DNA from: Amblyomma americanum
Lineage: Eukaryota; Arthropoda; Arachnida; Ixodida; Ixodidae
Direction of reading: 5' to 3'
Assembly (NCBI RefSeq): GCF_052857255.1
Contig: NC_135500.1
Location: forward strand, 46,745,772 to 46,809,771
DNA length: 64,000 bases
Shown: piece after piece, positions 1 to 9,179 of the stretch
How the letters are laid out: each line of letters opens with the position of its first letter
Numbering within the stretch: position 1 is the stretch's first letter
Notes under the pieces: model-generated
The model's input: the letters and a program-made list of their open reading frames with translations, nothing else
Told to the model about the DNA's origin: nothing
Database searches by the model: none
Program-made: the position numbers and the translations under genes

Positions 1-1660
1 ACTTCTGCCCTTAAGCGCAGAACTACATTCCCAAAAGTAAGCCCCAGCACCTTTATTCCTTTCCAAATACCTCTCAGCACCCCATACCTGTTGTACCCCA
101 CAATGCCCTATGTTTCATTATCCCGGCATCTCTTCGCCCTTTTGCAATGAGACACTGATCGTGCTTTTCCGTGTGCATCTGCCCTTCTTTTAGCCATACC
201 CTGAAATATTTGTATTCGGCCACTCGGGGTACTTCATGGCCTTGTATTCTAAGCTCCTGATCAGTTGTATCATTGAAAATCATCACACCGGACTTAGCTG
301 CGCTAAAACTGAAAACTAGACTGTCTCCTTCATCTCCACAGAAATTAACCAGAGTTTGCAAATCTTCCTGGCTTTCTGCTAACACTATAATATCGTCCGC
401 ATACATTAAACTCGGTAGTCGTTGCTAAACAACCCTTCCGCCTAATCTGTACGACAGATTATAACCTATATTGCTTCCTTGTAGCCTTATTTCCATACTT
501 ATCATATAAAGCATGAACAGCAGCGGTGATAAAGGACAACCTTGCCTTAATCCTTTGTATACCTCGACAGTTGTCGCACTCCTAATTTGTTCATTTTCTC
601 GATATATTTCCTGTACAAAATCAATTACCTCATGACCGATACCTTCATCTTTTAATATGTTCCACAGGAGTTCCCTGTTCACGTTGTCGTATGCACAGCT
701 TATGTCCAGGAAGGCTAAATACAGAGGTCTGTTTTCCGCCTTAGCTGTTTCTATGCACTGGGTAAGCACGAACAGGCTGTCATCTAAGCGCCTGCCACTT
801 CTGATTCCGTTCTGAAGTTCTCCGAGTATTCTATTACTTTCTACCCAAGACTACGTTTTTAATTTTACCGCCTGCATCGCCAGCCTGTATATAGCTGATG
901 TTATCGTAATTGGTCGGAAGGATTCTATGTTCGTCTTATCGCCTTTCCCTTTATAATTTAAATTCATTTTAGTCTTTTTCCAGCTGTGCGGAATTAGCTA
1001 ATTTGTTATGACTGCCTCCAATGTTTTCATCAGCGTTTCCTTGCCTCTTGGGCCAAGTTCATTAATTAACTTGATTGAAATTTCGTCTATCCCTGCGGAC
1101 GTGCATTTTGCAATATTTGCTCCCGCCTTTTTCCAGTTAAGAGTGGTCAATTCTAAGCTGTTTTCTATTGTGCAATCCTGTGTTGATCCCTCATTTGGGG
1201 AGATTACCCTACCGTCTTTCCTAAATGACTCAGCTATAACTGACGAAATGTAGTTCACAGCGTCATCGCTCTCTAAACATTTTTCCTCGACATCGGGAAT
1301 CTGTTCCTGCTCTCTGTGATTCGTTTTTCCCAGCCAGCTCGTATGATTCCAGAATTTTCTTGATCCCCATTTAGTTGTATCGCAAACTTGCGCCAGCCAG
1401 CGATCAGAGGACTGCTTTATTTTAGCCTGTACAAGGACCTGCACTTGTTGTTTCTTTTCTGGATAAGATTCCCATTTTTGGCCTATATCCTCTTCAGATA
1501 ACTGCGCCCTCTATGCTTCTCTGTGTTCACGTAATGAGAACCTTCATTGTTCGATGGCCTCCCTAATTTCCTTATTCCACCAACTTCGTGGCTTCCTCTT
1601 TCCTCTCCAGCGGTTTACTCCTTTTATTTCTTTTATTTTGTACTAGTGAGTAGCTCTAAC
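1..1660 (-). pseudogene. LINE reverse transcriptase, frameshifted
   Basis: Pieces in different minus frames line up as one RT. At 1444-998 is the N-terminal part with an AGANIAKCTSAGIDEIS block (RT region 1). At 769-425 is FLDISCAYDNVNRELLW (palm motif A, first catalytic Asp) followed by GLRQGCPLSPLLF (motif B). At 406-74 is MYADDIIVLAES (motif C, the YADD catalytic box), then the thumb region. At least two frame changes (near 420 and between 998 and 769) separate the pieces. The catalytic Asp residues are still visible, so decay is by indels rather than loss of the active site. Confidence 0.85.
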
Positions 1661-1689
1661 TGATTATAATCCCTCTTTTCCATGGGATG

Positions 1690-2520
1690 CTTCTCTATTC
1701 TTCCTCTATGCCAGCCGCTATTTGCGCTATTTGTTCGTCATTTAATTTTGCGTACTCTTTTTGACTTCCCTGCATTTCTCTTTTGAGGAGGGCTCCCAAC
1801 TGTAGTCTAATACGCTTATGATCACTTCCGAGGCTGCACTTTCCTTCTTCGTCTATTTCCATTATTGCGAGCTTGCTATACATTTCCTGCGACATTAAGC
1901 AGTAGTCAATGGTAGTTTGCCTGTTACGGGATTCCCATGTGATTTGTCCCTCACACTTAGTTTCTCTATTTATAAAAACTAGGTTGTGTCGCTCACAGAA
2001 GTCTAGCATCAACTTCCCGTTACAATCTTTGTATCCATCCAGATCCTCGATGTGGCCATTTATGTCACCGAGCAGAATAATATCGGCACCTTCTCCAAAC
2101 TGCTTTGTATCGTCATTGAGACACTTAACAAAATCCTTGTTTTCTTGACTGCATTTGTCCCCTGTCCCTAAATAAACTCCTCCTAGCCATGCCCTTTTAC
2201 CGAAAATTGTACCTGATACCCAGACATGTTCCTTGCAAATTGACTTTATTCTTCGCCAATTTGTTCCTCTATGTGATGTATAAACACAGCTACTTCTCTC
2301 CCTTCCTCTCTGTTGTTGTTCTGTTCCTCCCTTCCCGGACGTACCAATCAATAAACGGTGGGTCTTCTAGGTCCCTGAGATGTGTCTCGCATAGCGCGTA
2401 TACACCTACTTCTTCGTCCTGTAACTGCTGTTCTATTTCTAGCCACTTCACTCTCTTTCTACCGCCTTGCATGTTTATGTACCTGATCCTGGTGTTAAAT
2501 TTCTTTTTGTAGTTTTCTTC
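1690..2520 (-). pseudogene. LINE AP-like endonuclease
   Basis: Two minus-strand frames, 2472-2290 and 2351-1695, together give an exonuclease-endonuclease-phosphatase domain. Visible blocks are MQGGRK at the start, ALCETHL (the Glu of the metal site), LLGDINGHIEDLDG (the GDxN block), TTIDYCL and GSDHKRI (the catalytic SDH block). A single frame change near 2290-2351 separates the N-terminal piece. The domain nicks target DNA to prime reverse transcription. It sits directly upstream of the RT, as expected in an ORF2. Confidence 0.85.
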
Positions 2521-3008
2521 CTGGACCTCCTAGTGGTCATTTTATTAGCGTCAGCTTCCATTGTTACACTTTCTACTTTGCTTCTACCTACTCCTACGCC
2601 CTGAACCGCAGTGGACCCCCTAAAAAGCTACTGCCCGGCCTTGCAGGCGCCAGCCGATCTCAGCTCCTAGCCTTCCATTAAAGTGGATGCCATCCCGTGC
2701 AAAGCCTCCCCCAAAGCCTGCTCTGCGCACTTCCCTGTTTATGTCTGCCACTTCAAAGGCTTTCTCCAGGATTTAACATCCTTATCTCTCGATTAACAGC
2801 CACAACGTACTTGGCAACTTCTCCGCTCCGTCCTTGCACCTGCGGCACTATGCACACCACGATCAGGACTTGGTGTGCTACCACCCTTAAATCGTCCACC
2901 CCCTCCGCTAATCTTTCCACTACTTTTGCGGCTTCACTATTCAGGACATCATTTAGCCCCGCCGCTAACACTACCAAATTGCGCTCTACAAAATTCCTTT
3001 TTTAATTT

Positions 3009-3320
3009 TTTTAAATTGGTTTCTGGGGAAATGAAATGGTGCAGTATCTGTCTCGTATATCGTTGGAAACCTGAACCGCGCCGTAAAGGAAGGGATAAAG
3101 GAGGGTGTGAAAGAAGAAAGGGAAAAAAGAGGGGCCGTAGTGGAGGGCTCCAGAAAAATTTCGACCACCTGGGGATCTTTAACGTGCACTGACATCGCAC
3201 AGCACACGGGCGCCTTAGCGTTTTGCCTCCATAAAAACGCAGTCGCCGCGGTCGGGTTCGAGCCCGGGAACTCCGGATCAGTAGTCGAGCGCCATAGCCA
3301 CTGAGCAACCGCGGCGGCTC
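3009..3320 (-). mobile_element. tick tRNA-derived SINE (long form), full length
   Basis: On the minus strand it begins gccgccgcggttgctcagtgg, with an A-box-like ggctcagtgg and a B-box gggctcgaaccc. The body holds the shared block cagtgcacgttaaagatcc, and a long-form tail ends at catttccccagaaacc before an A-rich run. The head resembles a tRNA, and such heads drive RNA polymerase III transcription. It lies inside the SGNH coding region of the LINE, so it inserted later. I see no clear target-site duplication. Confidence 0.85.
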
Positions 3321-3462
3321 ATGCTTAGAAAGTTCGCTTTTTGTCTCTCTCAGTACTGCGTCTATTGTCCTGCCTGGGAATGCCCCAACTGCTACCCGCG
3401 TATCACCCTTTACACGCTTCATTATAGTTATTTCACACCTACTCATATTTGAGTCACCCCCG

Positions 3463-3636
3463 ATAAGCACTAGGGTATTCCCTTCCTCCCTCCTAACTTC
3501 CGGATTATGCTGCCTCTTATCATTGACTTTGACCTCATTCCTTGGGGATATAAGCACTAGGGTATTCACTTCCTCCCTCCTAACTTCCGAATTACGCTGC
3601 CTCTTATCCTTGACTGTGACCTCATTCCTTGGGGTT
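3463..3636 (-). repeat. 87-bp tandem duplication, 2 units, in frame in ORF1
   Basis: The block starting ataagcactagggtattc occurs at 3463 and again at 3550, a period of 87 bases (29 codons). The two units differ at scattered positions. Translated on the minus strand, both keep the ORF1 frame and end in NTLVLI. The duplication lies just upstream of the GDS motif. Confidence 0.85.
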
Positions 3637-3788
3637 AGCTTGTTCCCACCCTCTCCATCGCTTCCAGCCTTCCTGGCTGCTACGCGTGCACGTAAGCCGC
3701 CTAGCAGAGCGATTAGGAGCAGTCGACGCCTAGCGCCATCTATGAGAGAAATCACGACGCACGTCTACCCGTTATCGAGTTACATTGC

Positions 3789-3928
3789 CCCGGCGCGGTG
3801 GCTCAGTAGTAAGGCGCTCGGCTACTGTTCCGGAATTCCCGGGTTCGAACCCCACCGCGGCGGTAGCGTTTCGATGGAGGCGAAACGCATAGGCGCCCGT
3901 GTGTTATGCGATGTCTGTGCACGTTAAA
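3789..3928 (+). mobile_element. SINE head fragment, 3' truncated
   Basis: The tRNA-like head is intact: ggctcagtagtaaggcgc (A box region) and gggttcgaacccc (B box), followed by gtgcacgttaaa near 3917-3928. The sequence then leaves the SINE consensus seen elsewhere in the window. The opposite-strand LINE ends just upstream. Confidence 0.85.
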
Positions 3929-4018
3929 TATTTATCCTGCTATAAAAGTCGCTAGTTGCTTGAAACGAGTCACTAGCCGCATGGTGTCCTCATTTTAGGA
4001 CACACCAAGGTTTTTAAA

Positions 4019-4901
4019 CTGTTGCACGGTGTTGTGCCCACGCTTCCTTCCTGCTGTTGAGTTCGCCGAAGTTGGACATAGGGGAGGACGCTCTGAAAAC
4101 CACCGCGAAGGTGAATGAGCCCTCTGGAAAAAGCATGGCTGCAGGAACATCGGGTACAGCGACGATAATAGCGTCCCCACGTGTTAGAACAGGTCATCGG
4201 GTGCAGCGACGATAATAGCGTCCCCACATGTTCGAACAGGACATCGGGTGCAAGAACGATAATAGCATCCCCACGTATTCTTTCCGGTCATCAGACGACG
4301 AAGTAAAAGATCAGTGTTGCCCTCTTCAGTCACGCTGGGGTTGAACAATTGCCCGAGTGCCGCGCCTTCGACAGAGGTTCCGCGTTCCGGTCATCAGCAC
4401 GATATCTTTCAACCCCTGCTGGGAGACAGCCTGCATTCCTGTGTCACGCAGGCGCCTTCCGGGTCCACATGGGCGCGCTCCGGACACACGTGCGCGCCCA
4501 CCTGGAGGCCGCGTGGACGACAACGTGACCGGGTCCTGTTCCCTTTCCCTCGACCGAGCTGCGAGAGAACATCAGGACCGCCCTGGCGTGGATGGTACCA
4601 TCAGTGCCATCGTGCGATTGGACATCATTCTTAGAACTGTATTCCCCAGCTAGGGATCTGGGGAATACGAAGAGTATTTAACGAGCTGCTGGTTTGGTTC
4701 CAGAGAGAGCCCCCCTCTTGAGAGATACCCTTTGCTGGAAGAGACTCCCGACTGCTAAGAAGCTCTCTTTACTGAGAAGCACTATCAGTTGCCCGTACTT
4801 GTACATTATGTAAATAGTCTTTGTATAAAGTTTTCCAAGTTTTCTTCCTCCGATCGTCCTCGTCTCTTCTCCGGCCCAGTCACGCTACTTGAATCCCAAC
4901 A
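4019..4901 (+). mobile_element. probable 5' LTR of a Ty3/Gypsy element
   Basis: This stretch lies directly upstream of a Gypsy gag. It could run from tgttgcacggtg (4019) to cccaaca (about 4902), giving TG...CA ends. Downstream lies actggatggcagtgggac, which could be a tRNA primer-binding site. It contains a 47-bp tandem repeat and ttgtataaag near 4822, which may serve in transcription or poly(A) signalling. No second LTR was seen, so both boundaries are inferred. A small palindrome (tgtcct...aggaca) lies just outside at 3984-4001. Confidence 0.5.
4148..4291 (+). repeat. 47-bp tandem repeat, 3 units
   Basis: Units begin catcggg at 4148, 4195 and 4242, and the partial catcag at 4289 starts a fourth. 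Each unit holds a cgataatagc-tccccac core. The spacing is exactly 47 bases each time. In retrotransposon LTRs such repeats often sit in U3 and can act as enhancers, but that role is not shown here. Confidence 0.9.
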
Positions 4902-5145
4902 ACTGGATGGCAGTGGGACGTCCACGTGAAGTTACCGGCTCCAACAGACCTCGTCAGCTACGGGACTGATGGACTTCAGCTATACCTTGGCAGGGTGAGT
5001 GCCCAATGTTTTCCGTTCATTTCGCCAGACCGTACCAGCACAGGCAGATGCTAGGTGCGGATTCCTGTTGTCTGGGAAATTGATTTAGGGAAACTGTTTT
5101 GTCCGCTTCAAGCTAGGGCTTTTGTTTTAGTGGGCTTGCTAACGC

Positions 5146-6677
5146 ATGGTGGAACTGACGATGGAGAAGTCAAAAGTGCAGGAGCTGCTCGAAATTTACC
5201 AGGAACTGGGGATTTCGCTACGTTCTGCCAAAAAAAAAAAATTCTCGAGGTTATGCGGCCGGAGGAGGTGACTACTGAGGAGGTGGACGAGGCTTGGGAA
5301 ACGATTGTTCGACGCAAAGAAGAGCAGAAAAGACGGGAGTTGTGCGAGCAGAAAGAAAAAGAAGAGCTTCGGTTGGGTCAAGAAAGAAGGGTGTCGTTCG
5401 AGCAGAAAGAAAAAGAAGAGCTTCGGTTGGCTCAACAGAGACGGGAGGTCCGTGAGGCAGAGGAAAAAGCGAGTGAACATGCTTGAAAAATGAAGGAGTT
5501 CGAAATCGCGTCGAACGGAGGGAATGTGGCGCGTCTTAGCCCCGTAGCTTCGGTAGAGGAGCAAGGGAGGCAGAGATTACAGGTTCTCGTCTCACCATAC
5601 CGCGTGGGAGGGGATATTGCACTCTTTTTGGTAAATTTCGAACGTGCATGCGAAAAGGTGCACATCTACAAGAGCGCTTGGTCGCAGAAGTTACTTCCTC
5701 TCCTTCCGTGCGAGGCGGCCGAAGTGGTGGCTCGCCTCTCACGGGAAGAGTATGATGACTACGAGAAGGTAATGAGCGCACTGCTCAGAAAGTACCGGCT
5801 TTCTGCTGAAGCCTTTAGGCAGCGGTTCAGGCAGGCAAAGAAAGGCAGAGTGTCGCATACTGACTTCGCGTACCGGCTTAAAGTCAACTTAAACGAGTGG
5901 CTTAAGACCGCTGAGGTGCACGGAAGTCATGACAAGGTACTGGAGTGCATCGCACTAGAGCAGTACTATAGCGCGATTCCAGAAGATCTGAGGATATGGC
6001 TGCAAGATAGGCTAACAGATATAGACCTAGACAAAGCGGCCCAGTTCCCAGACGAGTATTACGTTCGCTGAAACCTCCAAAGCAAGGCAGGGTACGATAA
6101 CAGATTAGGAAAGGGAGAAACCTATTTAAAGAAAATCCCCGATCGAAGGGTGCCACCAGCACGCCTGGATCACCGAACAGAGGACGCGGGATCAAAAGGA
6201 GGAGGTAGCGAAAAAAAGGTGGAGTCACCCAAATCTGCCGATTCGCAGAAACAGCAGGCACCTGTAGCTCGTGCGTTTCAAGCGCGAAAGCCCATTGTCT
6301 GCTATAATTGCAACAAGGAGGGTCACACCTCAGTGAACTGCAAACAGCAAAAGATGGCGTTCGCGTGCATGCGAGAGTCGGAGGAAAACCTTAAATGGCT
6401 GGAGCCATACATGCGGGACGTGAATATAAATGGCAAGAAATTCAGGGCACTGCGGGATTCAGCGGCTACCATGGATGTTGCTCACCCGTCCTGTGTTTCC
6501 TCCACGCACTACACCGGCGAATGCGACTGGATTAAGCAGGTAGCCGAAGAAGAGAGGGCATATAGCAAAGGAGACTCTAGAGGGGACTTTTGGCAGGCTA
6601 GACACAGAAGCGGCAGTTAGCGCAAACTTGCCGACACACTTGCCCTACATGCTTTATCAACTCTTCTGAACATACTG
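5146..6677 (+). pseudogene. gag: Gypsy gag-protease, broken
   Basis: The likely start is ATG 5146 (MVELTMEKSK). A run of 12 A at 5230-5241 then shifts the frame, after which the Lys/Glu-rich coiled segment, the capsid-like part and the nucleocapsid lie in one frame. That frame is interrupted only by two TGA stops (5484-5486 and 6069-6071). The segment around 5815-6060 (EAFRQRFRQAKK ... IPEDLRIWLQDRL) resembles the SCAN-like fold of metazoan Gypsy capsids. CYNCNKEGHTSVNC near 6298-6341 is a CCHC zinc knuckle for RNA packaging. RALRDSAATMD near 6445-6475 matches the protease active site, with DSA in place of the usual DTG/DSG. The copy stops after about 6677; no RT follows. Confidence 0.85.
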
Positions 6678-6984
6678 CTACACAAGAATTGACAGAAAAC
6701 AGGACAACGCACGCTATTCAAAGAACTCATCAAGAACGGCTACCTAAAAAACTTTATTCAAAAGACCGTTCGACATCAAAAACACGACAACATGCGCCAA
6801 GAAATCAATGCACAAAGACCAACGCCACCACCAAAATACGACACTTTACCTTATGTCGAAGCTGTCAGCGAAACCATCGCCCGAATCCTGAAAAAAGGGG
6901 GCCTCCAGGTTGCGCACTAGCCCACAAACACTGTTGCGCTTTGCCTACCCGTTCCCACAGACCGGCCGCGGAGAGAAAGAGCCC

Positions 6985-7305
6985 AAGGCATTGTCTAAAA
7001 AATTCGGTGCGCCGACTGCGACGCCAGCTACATCAGCGAAACCAAAAATCTCAAAGAAAGAATTCGGCAACATAAAAAAGATGTCCGGAACTTCGCAAGA
7101 GCACTCAATCCTGTAGCCGAACATTCCAAGGACTCAGACGATAGAATCAACTTCGAAGAAACCCGCATCCTCGGAACCGAAACAGACTACTACAATAGGC
7201 TCCTTCTGGAATCCTGGCACATCTAAACCACCCCGAACAACATCAACCGCACAAAAGGAAACCTGCCCCCAGTATATGCCCAGGGACTTCGCTCTTCATT
7301 TTAAC
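6985..7305 (+). pseudogene. PLE GIY-YIG endonuclease domain
   Basis: One frame reads AQGIV, a stop, then CADC, DASYISETKNLKERIRQH and LNPVAEHSKDSDDRINFEETRIL, ending in RLLLESWHI. The GIV and YIS blocks correspond to GIY and YIG. The CxxC pair and the Arg and Glu of the nuclease core are in place. A stop replaces the Tyr after GIV and another follows ESWHI. Confidence 0.8.
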
Positions 7306-7461
7306 GAAAAAAAGTCGCCATCGACCGCCTCCCCGCCGTGCGACAACGTGAATAACAGCTTTAACCCCCACCTTCCTCCCCCATGCCTTTCGCATCACAG
7401 CTTTCGTACCTTTGATCCCCTCCTCCCTCCCATACTTAAAGACGCTAGCTACTGCCCTCAC

Positions 7462-7506
7462 GCGACCCTGATGAAGGAGCCGAGTGGGCTTTGAAACGTT
7501 GGGTTA
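7462..7506 (+). ncRNA. hammerhead-ribozyme-like motif at PLE 3' end (copy 1, decayed stem I)
   Basis: CTGATGA is followed by a hairpin (GGAGCC, loop GAGTG, GGCTTT, two G-U pairs) and then GAAAC and GTT. Hammerhead ribozymes use CUGAUGA - stem II - GAAA - stem III, and are reported in Penelope-like elements. Here stem I is weak: cgcgacc faces gggtta. One extra A lies between CUGAUGA and stem II in all copies. Activity is not established. Confidence 0.5.
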
Positions 7507-7598
7507 AAATTAAAGGTTTTGGTTGGAGATGTGCACTTTTATAAGTCTTCAAACCCAACCAGGCAGGCAAAACTGTCAAAATGTTTAGTTTTCGAATG

Positions 7599-7800
7599 TC
7601 CGTCCCCACAGGTAGTACCTCCATCCCCAATCCCACTCATTCTTCCTGGGAGGCTGCTTTACCGACCGCTCAGCCCGCCGGACAGATATGGCTGGTGGAT
7701 CGGGCTTTGTGTGAAGCACAAGCCCGTGGACTCCTGGACCAGTAGGGGACCAGCCTGGAATTTTTTTCTTCTAATAAACGTTTCCATCCATCCATCAATC
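7599..7800 (+). mobile_element. LINE 3' end fragment
   Basis: This stretch matches 59885-60080 closely: ccacaggtagtac, cattcttcctgggaggctgcttta and tggaccagtag. In the better copy the frame encodes a C-terminus ending ALCEAKARGLLDQ and a stop, typical of I-type LINE ends. An aataaacgtttcc signal and a short atcc repeat tail follow. Only the last ~200 bp of the LINE is present, as expected of 5' truncation. Confidence 0.75.
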
Positions 7801-9175
7801 GCTGCAAAACCCAAGTCTAAGCCATAGTCTTATGCAAAAGTCGAGCAAAAGACGCAGCATTTAAATAGAATGCAGATAAAACAAACTCAAGGTACCGCTT
7901 TAAGCGATTGAAATGGTAACCACTGAATGGTTATGTGATGTTTCCCCGCTTTTGCATGCTTTTAAAGCATTTGCGCCATGGAACGCTACTGCAGCGCTGG
8001 CACTAAGCGCAGCATGGCAGCAGACGTTCGCTTATTTTAGACAAACAGAAACGGGTTGAACGAAGCATAAATTGTCCAGATTTAAGCACACATGTGGGTA
8101 CTCGGACCAGGAGGTATGGTTACAACGACATCCATCGTCTATTATGCTAACGAGAATATGGTGTTTTTTTAGTGTTAGGTTGTGACTGCTGTTTCATTAA
8201 TGCCATTATAGCCCAATTGTCAGCGCCCGCTTGTTGGCAGGTGCAAACCGAACAGAGGAATCTCCCTCTCCACTTGTAGATGAGAGCAGGGAAGGTGGCT
8301 TCCACAGGAAAACCCGTTAATGTGAATAAAGAAATGACTGTGAATAACCGTGACTAAGAATGACGAGCCAAGAAGAATTTTGTAGTGATGGTGGGAAACT
8401 TTAACCAAATTATTCGCACATGGAGCAAAACTTCTAGATTTTCCGCGCGACAAAGCAGACCTCGCATTCACAACTTCAATACGTCCTATAGCTACAAACT
8501 GAAACACAAGCATGGACCTCTCGCTCCACAATCAAGGAGAAATACGAGATGTCAAGTACAAATACTGTCTCCTCACTGACCTAAAGCCATGATTATTGCG
8601 TTAAAATTGGACAACATAGCCGAATCATCGGGTTGATGGGTTCTGGTCTTCGCGGAGGGAGGGGGGCCTGTAAACGCACCTCTGGCCAAGTTCAAATCAT
8701 AAAGGTCTACGCTCTTATTATCGCTAGAAATAGGTATAATAAAAACCGTGTCTCCTCCCGGCCTCAGGTTACTCCTCTGCAAGTTAGCATAAACGCCACG
8801 TCTGACTAACAGCTGTACGACTGAAAGAAAAAAAAGCGGTAGCATTCCGACAAATACGCAAAGTTCGGCTAGAAACTTCGCAGCTACACAATTCGTTACA
8901 TTGTGCACAAAGCCTTCAATGTTAACGTGTTGTAAGTGCGCAATGCAATTAAGCAGCCCTTAATATTTTTTCACTTTCTCCGTCCTCCCTTGTGTAGCAC
9001 CCTCGACAGAAGGCTCTTTTAATAAATGCATAAGAAGTATAGATGTAGGGGAATGCAAATGAGGTCTCGGATTTGTGGTAGGATCGGAGGAATGCAAGTG
9101 TAAAACGAGCTGCTGTTTCAAATGTTACAATGTAGGCTATGACTTACATTGACATTGCTTCTTTCAATAACCCAA
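7801..9175. other. unannotated interval
   Basis: No repeat or domain was recognised. Two minus-strand open frames (8220-8531, 103 residues, and 8573-8908, 111 residues with a hydrophobic stretch around FVGMLPLFFLSVVQLLV) have no recognisable motif or supporting context. I do not call them genes. Confidence 0.4.
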
Positions 9176-9179
9176 ATGT

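Larger units (their letters stand above)
1..3755 (-). mobile_element. LINE with SGNH-type ORF1, AP endonuclease and RT
   Basis: Reading 5'->3' on the minus strand, the order is an SGNH-hydrolase-like ORF1 (about 3755-2745), an AP-type endonuclease (about 2520-1690) and a reverse transcriptase (about 1660 to the window edge). This order is that of non-LTR retrotransposons; an esterase/SGNH ORF1 is known in CR1/L2-group LINEs, while the RT block GLRQGCPLSPLLF is more RTE/L2-like, so the clade is left open. The coding frame shifts several times and a SINE is inserted in ORF1, so the copy is dead. The 3' end lies beyond base 1. A truncated SINE at 3789 marks the upstream limit. Confidence 0.85.
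2745..3755 (-). pseudogene. LINE ORF1 with SGNH-hydrolase-like domain, split by a SINE
   Basis: From 3755 downward, the N-terminal part is basic and contains a 29-residue in-frame tandem duplication. It is followed by LIGGDSNMSR, which resembles SGNH block I (GDS), and by GRTIDAVLRE. The frame then runs into a SINE at 3320-3009. Beyond the SINE the same protein resumes in another frame as NLVVLAAGLNDVLN, resembling SGNH block III (GxND), and ends near 2753. SGNH esterase-type ORF1 proteins are known in CR1-group LINEs and are thought to help membrane or RNP functions. The 268-residue open frame seen across 3755-2949 is therefore a hybrid of ORF1 and antisense-free SINE sequence, not one protein. 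Confidence 0.7.
6680..7598 (+). mobile_element. Penelope-like element, 3' part
   Basis: The first part reads LFKELIKNGYLKNFI and YVEAVSETIARILKKGG, like the end of a Penelope RT. It is followed by a GIY-YIG endonuclease domain and a conserved 3' region containing a structured motif at 7462-7506. Two further copies of this family lie at 32972-34217, and all share the end agtcttcaaaccca...ggcaggcaaa. Stops and frame changes show that the copy is inactive. PLEs use the GIY-YIG nuclease in place of the AP nuclease used by LINEs. Confidence 0.85.

Noticed and set aside
2949..3755. single 268-residue protein
   Set aside because: Its C-terminal half is SINE sequence; the ORF1 continues in another frame after the SINE.
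3789..3862. tRNA gene
   Set aside because: The A and B boxes belong to a SINE head, and the same head with SINE body occurs many times in the window.
5196..5564. minus-strand Phe/Leu-rich membrane protein
   Set aside because: It is antisense of the Lys/Glu-rich gag segment, which gives strings of Phe and Leu.
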